A stretch of 64,000 bases of DNA, from contig CAYNRU010000043.1 in the NCBI GenBank assembly GCA_964399635.1, positions 138,484 through 202,483 on the forward strand. The letters run 5' to 3'. The notes beneath the pieces are model-generated. The model worked only from the letters and a program-made list of their open reading frames with translations. It was not told where the DNA came from and ran no database searches. This DNA is from UBA4615 sp964399635 (GTDB lineage Bacteria; Pseudomonadota; Gammaproteobacteria; Burkholderiales; Burkholderiaceae_E). The translations under genes were made by a program, and so were the position numbers. This document shows positions 44,601-51,800 of this stretch, piece by piece; position 1 is the stretch's first letter; every line of letters begins with the position of its first letter.

Positions 44601-45135
44601 CGCCTGCGGCCAGTACAGCCACGAGGAGGCCGGGGTCGTGAAGACGTTGCTGGAGAACCTGCTCACCCAGCGTTACCGCGATGGAGACGGCCGCGACCAT
44701 CCCCTCACCCTCAAAGACATCGTCGTCGTCGCGCCCTACAACCTTCAGGTCAACCTGCTCAAGCGCGTGCTGCCCGCGGGCGCACGCGTCGGTACCGTGG
44801 ACAAGTTCCAGGGCCAGGAGGCGCAGGTGGCGATCGTGTCGATGGCGACGTCGAGCGGGGAATATCTGCCGCGGTCGATGGCGTTCCTGTACAGCAGGAA
44901 CCGGCTCAACGTGGCGATGTCGCGCGCGCGGTGTTTGGCGGTGATGGTGGCGAGCCCGGGGCTGTTGGACGTGCAGTGCGGGACGGCGGAGGAGATGGGG
45001 TTGGTGAATTTGATGTGTTGGGTGGCAGATGTGTCGGCGAACGGTCCGGGGCGGGCGTCCGGGCGCATCGGAGGCGCGCCCTCACAGAGCGGTCCTGCCG
45101 AACCGTCAGGCTCATTCACTGAGCCCAGCCACTGA
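41650..45135 (+). CDS. TM0106-family RecB-like nuclease with C-terminal SF1 (DNA2/UPF1-type) helicase
   Basis: A 1161-aa protein in three parts. Residues ~1-225: Cas4/RecB-like nuclease with VLDTKLAR at ~131 and four Fe-S-type Cys, one in FLECGHRT (~20) and three in CAQCRWRDRC (~213-222). Residues ~315-510: RNase H-like 3'-5' exonuclease region starting LFFDMEGDP. Residues ~740-1130: SF1 helicase with Walker A GPPGSGKT (~751), DEAG (~863), QPTQG and VDKFQGQEAQV. The start is a TTG without a good Shine-Dalgarno. It sits directly upstream of the Druantia-like pair. Stand-alone members are found outside defence islands too, so membership is inference. Confidence 0.85.
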   Translation: MQRLDDRILHSASDLVHFLECGHRTTLDLQDLDDPQPKAQDDEHAQLIQRKGVEHETRFLQTLRARHARVVDITEAGRGNALRAAATLEAMRAGVDIVFQATLLDGDLIGHADFLRRVPGRSRFGDWRYEVLDTKLARRERAKFLVQLAFYSRLLGRAQAAEPALMHVVLGNGVERAFRCADYARYVDRQLGRYLDRVATRLAATYPDPCEACAQCRWRDRCDAQRVADDHLSQVARITTLQIRRLQDAGVNTLATLAELPETTKVPRIQPDTLARLRPQAMLQLRARRDGERHLEQLPADPDGQRGFARLPAPDPGDLFFDMEGDPLDEGGLEYLFGVWGIGVDESRPTEEGFRAFWATDRREERRAFEAFMDFVTERVLLHPGAHVYHYASYEATALKRLMCAHGTRETEVDQLLRDHRLVDLYTVVRESLRISEPAYSIKNVERFYRDARDGDVKDGGASIVWFERWRETGEQKLLDDIEAYNREDVVSTQDLHRWLLGLRPEGMAWHTGDAAAAAAAAAPEPPSPHRVAIDAARVALEALLPADPATWTELDHRRELTAQLLDFHRRADKPAWWAMFDRQTWDDETLIEDVECLGGLQFDPEHPPLRDNKSIVWTYTYPPQDTKLKTGDNALVTFNRDPANSLVIDEAERRVRFRHLAKRGALPDRIALGPAGPISTKALEAAIVRFAASVQADNGRYPAIEAILHRRAPRITGHADGEPIVDARREALPQIIDAVSRMDRSAVFVQGPPGSGKTYTGSHVIADLLARGYSVGVSSNSHKAIDNLLSAVEKVAAARGQAFRGAKKASGRNPGSEFQSANISSVSDNDDIVGAGYQLVAGTAWLFADPGLDQSLDYLFVDEAGQVALANLVAMATCARNLVLLGDQMQLGQPTQGVHPGRSGDSSLEYLLDGVATIAPERGIFLKDTYRMQPDLCGFISEAVYDGRLASHATTHAQRLLLNATADPALQPTGLRFVPVTHDACGQYSHEEAGVVKTLLENLLTQRYRDGDGRDHPLTLKDIVVVAPYNLQVNLLKRVLPAGARVGTVDKFQGQEAQVAIVSMATSSGEYLPRSMAFLYSRNRLNVAMSRARCLAVMVASPGLLDVQCGTAEEMGLVNLMCWVADVSANGPGRASGRIGGAPSQSGPAEPSGSFTEPSH

Positions 45136-45147
45136 GACCCTGGATCA

Positions 45148-45331
45148 GATGCCCAGCCCTTACCCTCGTTCGGCGGCCAATATGACGGCTAAGAATTCCG
45201 TCAACTCGCCGCTGTTCTCACGAAGCGATCGTTTTCGTTTTGACGTTACGAGATGGCTGCTGAGGTTAACCCCTGCAGTTCTTGATTGCATGCGGGCGCA
45301 AGAATGCGCTGAACATGCGGGGCCCCAATAA
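45148..45331 (+). other. Gap before druH with a possible small frame
   Basis: Between the helicase and the DruH-like gene lie 214 bases of visibly more AT-rich sequence. One plus-strand frame from about 45145 runs to 45331 (about 60 codons, ending 18 bases before the DruH-like GTG). It has no clear ribosome-binding site and no recognised motif. It could be a short leader peptide or simply noise in a promoter region. Confidence 0.3.
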
Positions 45332-45349
45332 GAACAGAGGGCGAGACAG

Positions 45350-48300
45350 GTGGAGCAAGATAGGGCGTTGGTTCATGAGCTGCTCGCTCGGCACGAGCGC
45401 TCGGCACGCGAGGCATTGAAGAAGGCCCATGCCCCTTTCTTGGGTCTGTTTGGAGTCTTGATTGCACGCGAGGCGCACGACACCATTGCCGCCGAAATCC
45501 GCCGCTACAAGCAACCGCAGGCGTTTTCTCGACGTCTCACGCAGTACCCGGCGCTGTTCGCTATCTGGCTCGCCGAGCATGTAATGCACGGGGTCGGCTC
45601 TTCGGGCCACTTCGACGTCTATCCACATGTTCGCAAGGCGCTTGGCACTACAGCCGAGTTGAGCACTCCGGAACGTGAGGCGCTATGGCACGCGTTCCGT
45701 CAAGCGCTTCTGACGCTGGGCATTCAGCCTCTGGCCCGCGGCAGCGGTAGCCACTACATGACTGACGAGTACGTTCGCCAAGCCGGTGTGCCTCTGGCCT
45801 TCGCGGACGACCTCGCAAAAGAAATGTTGGCGCATGCGAGAAAGCTCGGTCTCCCCGACGAGGACGACCAAGAGGGGCTTTTGACGTGGCAAACGGCGCT
45901 GCTGGGCCGGTTGCAGCCACCATTCAGCGTCACCGCACGCCGTGCCGTCGAGCGTGACTCCCAAGCCTATTACACCCGCGCGTTCCTGCGCGTCCATAAC
46001 AATCAGGGGCATGCGACTGCGGGAGATGTACTCGAGCAGAAACTCGCCCAGGCCTTTTTGGCAGACGACCACCGTCCGCTCACTAAACGAGCCGCCATTC
46101 CTCAACTACTGTATCGAGACGGACTGTTGGGGCTTTGGCTACCTGCGGTTAACCAGCGGGTCCAGTATCAGATGCGCTGCGGCGAATTGACGACGGCCAT
46201 TCGATGTGGCGAGGAGGGCGGGTTTCGGCAGCTGCTCGGAGACCTTCCCCCAGATGTGGAGGTGAAAACGTCCTCTGGCGAGCGGTTACTGAGCGCGAAG
46301 CTCTGGCGTGACAGACTAGGAAACCGTGTGCTTGTCTTCAACGACGCAGGGCGACTAAAGGCGACTGCACAGCTCGGCCAAGCGGACGCAGTGGAACTTC
46401 CCCCAGGGGAGTACGTGGCGCTGTGCCGTTTTGAGCCGACTGCGCCAGTAAGTTGGCAGGAGCTCAGCGACGACCCTAGGCTGGTCGAAGTTGCGCTATC
46501 GATTGGACCCGGGGCTGCGGCGGAGATTCGCAACGGGCCGGCCGCAGTCAAATTCCTTGGCGAGAACAGGCCAACGTTTCGATTCGACGGGAATCTCAAG
46601 GCAAGCTCGGAGCGCACAGAGTTCTATTTTGGCCGACTCGCTGCGCTCGGCAGCGTACCGGAGGAATGGTATGAGTCCGCCCAGCTCGGTGCTTTCGAGT
46701 TGCGGGTGAACGGGGCTTTCGGAAAGTCCGTGGCGTTGCCCGTCGAATTGAATGCGGCGGGCGAATTTTCCGTCGAGCTTCAGCATGACTTCGCCCGTTC
46801 CGGGATCTCCGCAGGGCTGCAACGCATCACCGTCGAATTGGCTAAACGAGGCGAGGCACGTGCGCTACACCGCGAATCAACCCTTTACTGGGTTGGATTA
46901 ACCAAGGTCACTTCTGGTCTGCGCTTCACTTATTCCCAACGGCCTGCGAACTTGGTTACCTCGGCTTGCGTTGGGCTGAAGGTGACGGACTCCGAGGCGA
47001 GCCCGTCGCCCGACGCCGGGCGAATCGTCAGGATGACTTTCGATATCGGTTCGGGGCGCTTGGTGTACCTAACCTGGAAACGCCCTGGCATCTACGTCGA
47101 AGTCGAGACGGTAGGTTCAGATGGGGGGCTGGCGCGTTCGAGCCGGGCGTTGGGCTGCGTCGAATCGGTATCGCTGGTCCAGAGCAAGCGAATCATAGTG
47201 AGCGCGTCGGAGCCCGGAACTTTGGCGCTCGGCGACTGGTCGAAGTTCGTCGACTTCTCTGTCCATCCGGCGACGACCCTTCCGGCGAGCTTCCTTGCGA
47301 GCCGCGCGGGTCCGGGTGCACGACGGCTCGTCTATCGAACCGGCGGCGCGGGTGCAGAGGTCACGTTGCTGACCCTGTCCCAACCGCACGTTGCCACCGC
47401 AGTTACGACTACTTCAGTCGCGAACCTATTCGAGACTCGTATCACAACGATCGGTGAGCCGACCGAGGTCCGCCTTATTCTCGACGACTTGGCGCGGGGT
47501 CGCACCCTCTCGGTCCAGCTGCACCTTGATGCGGGAGCCTGGAAGACAGCGGATTTTGGCCGCTTCGAGGCTCATGCGTTGCCGTTGGGGGCACAGCACT
47601 GCCTGTACACGACGCTCGATATCAAGGCGCTTGGTCGTGGTCTGTGGCGCTTGCGGTTTGAGGCTTTGATTGGAGAAGTGTGGGGTCGGCTCGAAGACCA
47701 GACCGAGGGTCAGGTCGCATTGACACTTGCGATTGATGAATCAGGCCAAGAGATATCCGGCGCCGCGGTCGTGGCCGACGTTGAGTCGCTGTCGCCGGGC
47801 GAAGTCATAGAGCGGCTCACGTTCATCGAGGCACATTCCCAATGCTGCTGGTCCACGCTTTGCGTGGAGCGGCTCATCTGGCTGGGAAAGTACCGTTCTG
47901 CACTTATCGGGCGCTTGAGTGGCGACGCGGCGAGCCACCTCACTCGGTTGGTCGACATGGTCGTCGCGGCGCCGCCCGAAGGAGGGCGTGCCGGCTGGGT
48001 GCCCAAGCGCTCGGTCAGCGCTGACCAACTCGACCTGTTTGCGTTGCAGCGAAGCAACTACCGCCGAGTAAATGACCGGCCGCATCCGCTATCAATTGCC
48101 TTGAGGGCTGCAGCCCTGCTCGACGCTCCTGGCGCTGCCGTATTCGGCGAAACGGTGCATCAAGCCGCGGCGTGCGCTTTCAAGAACGCCGGAGAAATCG
48201 TCCGCGGCAGTCGACCGAGAAGCTTCACTCTCACTACTTACCTTGAAGTCGTGAGGCACACCGCTTCGGAGGAGGTCTACCGGCTCGACGATGACTCGTT

Positions 48301-48808
48301 CGTTCCTCGAGCGGGGGAGCTGCTTGGCCCGGTCCACCTTGCTCACGCCTGGCGTGACCTGGAGCGCCGATACGAGTCGAGCCTCTTGGTGGAGTCCTCC
48401 AGCAGACGGCTCGCGCTCGCTACCAGCCGGGCCTTAAGGCAACGACATGGCCGCTTCGACGGCGGGACGCCAGAGGGGCTGAGAGACCGGGACTTCGTTC
48501 TTGAGCTCACTCCCTACGTGTCGGATGGTGTCGATGATGCGGAACAACAGCGGCATGAAAACCTGATTCAGCTTGGGCACGCCTGCTCATGGCTCGCCTG
48601 GGCCTGTCGGCTCGAGGTTCGGCGTCCAGGAAGTCTCCATAGTGCACTGGAGCGTCTTGCCAGCTTGCGCCAGACGGTTGGGATCGAACAGCACGATGTG
48701 GGTAACTGTGTCGCCTACTACCTCCATGTCGGCACTGCACTGTTTGCCTATCACCTGCTCTTGTGGGAAATGGCTCTTACCTACGAGCCGCGTGTCATAC
48801 GGAAATAA
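45350..48808 (+). CDS. druH: DruH-like protein of a Druantia type III defence system
   Basis: A 1152-aa protein with no recognisable catalytic motif: a helical N-terminal third (AFSRRLTQYPALFAIWLAEHV), a long beta-rich middle, and a helical C-terminus. It is called DruH on size and context: Druantia type III consists of one large uncharacterised protein (DruH) followed directly by DruE, as here. The GTG is preceded by GAGGGCGAG. Its TAA is immediately followed by the ATG of the next gene. GC content is clearly lower than in the flanking chromosome, consistent with transfer. Confidence 0.7.
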   Translation: MEQDRALVHELLARHERSAREALKKAHAPFLGLFGVLIAREAHDTIAAEIRRYKQPQAFSRRLTQYPALFAIWLAEHVMHGVGSSGHFDVYPHVRKALGTTAELSTPEREALWHAFRQALLTLGIQPLARGSGSHYMTDEYVRQAGVPLAFADDLAKEMLAHARKLGLPDEDDQEGLLTWQTALLGRLQPPFSVTARRAVERDSQAYYTRAFLRVHNNQGHATAGDVLEQKLAQAFLADDHRPLTKRAAIPQLLYRDGLLGLWLPAVNQRVQYQMRCGELTTAIRCGEEGGFRQLLGDLPPDVEVKTSSGERLLSAKLWRDRLGNRVLVFNDAGRLKATAQLGQADAVELPPGEYVALCRFEPTAPVSWQELSDDPRLVEVALSIGPGAAAEIRNGPAAVKFLGENRPTFRFDGNLKASSERTEFYFGRLAALGSVPEEWYESAQLGAFELRVNGAFGKSVALPVELNAAGEFSVELQHDFARSGISAGLQRITVELAKRGEARALHRESTLYWVGLTKVTSGLRFTYSQRPANLVTSACVGLKVTDSEASPSPDAGRIVRMTFDIGSGRLVYLTWKRPGIYVEVETVGSDGGLARSSRALGCVESVSLVQSKRIIVSASEPGTLALGDWSKFVDFSVHPATTLPASFLASRAGPGARRLVYRTGGAGAEVTLLTLSQPHVATAVTTTSVANLFETRITTIGEPTEVRLILDDLARGRTLSVQLHLDAGAWKTADFGRFEAHALPLGAQHCLYTTLDIKALGRGLWRLRFEALIGEVWGRLEDQTEGQVALTLAIDESGQEISGAAVVADVESLSPGEVIERLTFIEAHSQCCWSTLCVERLIWLGKYRSALIGRLSGDAASHLTRLVDMVVAAPPEGGRAGWVPKRSVSADQLDLFALQRSNYRRVNDRPHPLSIALRAAALLDAPGAAVFGETVHQAAACAFKNAGEIVRGSRPRSFTLTTYLEVVRHTASEEVYRLDDDSFVPRAGELLGPVHLAHAWRDLERRYESSLLVESSSRRLALATSRALRQRHGRFDGGTPEGLRDRDFVLELTPYVSDGVDDAEQQRHENLIQLGHACSWLAWACRLEVRRPGSLHSALERLASLRQTVGIEQHDVGNCVAYYLHVGTALFAYHLLLWEMALTYEPRVIRK

Positions 48809-51800
48809 ATGGCTGAAACGAACCCGATTGCGTTTGCGAGCGACCTCCACACCGTCCTTTCGCGCTACATCGCGACGACGCTACCCATATCGAGGCGATA
48901 TCCCAGGCTCGCTGCGGAGTTCCGCGAGCTGCTAGCGGGCGAGCAGTTGATTCAAGGACCTTTTGTCGAGGCATTGCCGGACTTTGAGAAGGGCGACCCG
49001 CTCTCAGCGCTGCTGCGCTCGGCTGGAGGCTTCCTTCATGACAGCCTAGGCAAGCTTCCCACCGCGGGGCGGCGCCTGCACAAGCATCAGCAGGAAGCGC
49101 TGACGCGGGCGGTCATGCATCACGAGAGCTTGCTCACTGCGACTGGCACCGGCAGCGGCAAGACCGAGACTTTCCTGTATCCGATAGCGCACCATCTACT
49201 GGCGGACATGGAGCCAGACAAGCCCGGCGTGCGGGCATTGCTCATCTATCCGATGAATGCGCTGGCGAACGACCAACTGTACTACCGCATCGCTCCGTTG
49301 TTCGCGCGGTATCTCTTGGACCACGGCATTACGTTCGGACGATACACAGGTCAGGTGAAGGCACGAGCCAAGCGCACCGAAGAAGAAGCCAAGCTCCAGA
49401 ACAACCCCAAGCTGATGGAGGCGCTTGGGCATCCGTCCAGCATCCCAAAGAACTGGCTGCTGACGCGAGACGAGATGCTCGCCGACCCGCCGAAAGTGCT
49501 GGTTACCAACTACGCGATGCTCGAGCACTTGCTGCTGCTGCCGCGAAACGCGGGACTGTTCGCAACAAATTCACTTCGGTTCATCGTCCTCGATGAAATC
49601 CACACCTATTACGGCGCGCAAGCGTCGGAGGTGGCATTCCTGCTCCGGAAGCTCAAGACCCGTCTCGGCAGTGCGGAGCCGATTCAGGTCTTTGGCACTA
49701 GCGCCAGCCTGTCCTCGGAAGAAGGGGCAGACGAGGCGCTGATCAAGTTTGGCACCGACCTCTTGGGTGAACCCGTTCAGCGCGTCATTCGAGGACGCCG
49801 AATCGCTCACGCCGACTTGACGCGTGACAGTGGCGGGTTGTTTTCCCTCAGCGTGTCGCAATGGCATTCTGTGGGCGCTGTTCTCGCCGAAGCATTGGGA
49901 TACGCCAGTGAAGACCAAACAGTCGACTGCTGGAACGCTTTACTCGCCGCACATGATCCAGCCCTCGAACATCTGAAACTCGCCGGTCCGGGTAGCGCTG
50001 AGGCATGGACGCACCTCGTCGGGCCGCTCAGCCGAAACGATGAGATTCGGGCCGTTGCAGTCTTCTTGGGAGCAGGAGGCGTTGCGCATTTTGCTCAACT
50101 CGCGCAACGAGTCTTCGCCAGCCACCAAGGTGAAGAAAGCGAGCGACACAAGGCGCTGAGCGCGGTCATTCAAGCCGGCATGATGGCGCGCTCCGAAGCG
50201 GGCGAGTTCCCGCTCCTGCCTGGTCGCTATCACATTGCCGTGAACAGCATCGAGGGGCTGGCAGTGCTGCCCGACAAGGGGGGCGAAGGCTGGTCACGGT
50301 TGAAGGTGGCTCGGCACTACAACGATGAGTCAGGGCAGTACTTTCCGTTGCTGACCTGCCGGAAATGCGGGCAAGCGTTTATGGAGGGGTGGAAGGACCA
50401 CGGTCATGTCCGCAACCGGAGGCCCGATTCGATTGAAGTGCCCTCCGAGAGAATCGTTTTTTGGCTGGGGCAACCCGTAGGGGGCACCGAAGACGAGGAG
50501 GACGAAGGCCAAGATGAGCAAGGAGCAGGCGGCCGTGAGCGGATGTTCGTCGAACCGGTGAGCGGTGAAATCGTCGCTTCGGCTTCCGCCATTCCTCTGT
50601 TTCCGGTGCATACCGAAACGGATGAACTCGAGCGGGCGACGTATGTGAAGCGATGCCCGGCATGCGGTGGGCGCTCAACCGGCGCAGAGGCCGAGGTCGT
50701 AACCCGAATGCATCCCGGAAACGAGGCGCTTGGGGCAGTTGTGACCCAGCGTGTGCTCGAGGCGCTGCCGCCAGGCGTGATTGACCACGCCGACCCACGT
50801 CCAGCGTTTGGTCGCTCGCTGCTGACATTCTCGGACAATCGGCAGGATGCGGCGTTCTTCGCTCCGTACTTTGAGCGGACCGCTGCGAACGTAGCGCTTC
50901 GTTCCGCTGTCCGGCATGTCTTGATCGAGTCGGCCAGCCCCATTCCGGTGCCGCAATTGGCGGACCAGGTGTACGACTACTGGCGGCGCGATGGCGGCCA
51001 GCCGCTTTTGCTCGACGAATTAGGAGAAATTCGGACGGACAAGCACGATGTGACCTCGCTACTGCAGGGCGCTCTTGGTTATGAGTTCTGTACGCCGAGC
51101 GGGCGTCGAAACTCGCTCGAGAGCCTTGGTGTTGCGCTTGTGACGTACGAATCGCGAACGCTAGAGCACCTGTATCGGCTGGTAAAGCCATTCTGGCCAT
51201 CCGGGCTGCCCGATACATCCGCAGACGTCGCCGGGCTCTGCCATTCATTGCTTGAGTCCGTGCGGCGCGAGCGCGCGCTGCAGACGCTTCACAAGGTCTC
51301 GCTTACTGACAAATCTGTGTGGGGTGACTACAACCAGCATCGCACCTTCGACATCGAGGCGGGTGACGATGACGTACGGTTCAAGTGGCTGCCGAGCCAG
51401 CAGGGTAAGCGACATAACCGCCGCTCCTGGTACCTCGTCGAACAACTGGGCCTCACCCGGGAAGACGCGATGCAGTTTCTTCGCCAACTCTGGGACGTCT
51501 TGGTCAAGCCGCCCATAAGCCTCATGAAACGCTATCCACCTGGTTTTGGATTGGACGGCAACCAAATTCGAATCCGAGATGGAAGCACTGCACCGCTTCT
51601 GCAATGCACGAGTTGTGGTCTCCTCCAGCGGCACGCGCTTATGAAGCGCTGCACGGCGTTCGGTTGCAAAGGGGAAGCCGTCGAGTTAGACGCGGTCGAG
51701 CGTGCGCGGCTTGGTCGTGAGAATCACTACCTTGCGTCGTACAACGAGACGAGCCACCTGACGCTCCGCGCGCGCGAGCACACTGCGTCGCTGTCGACTG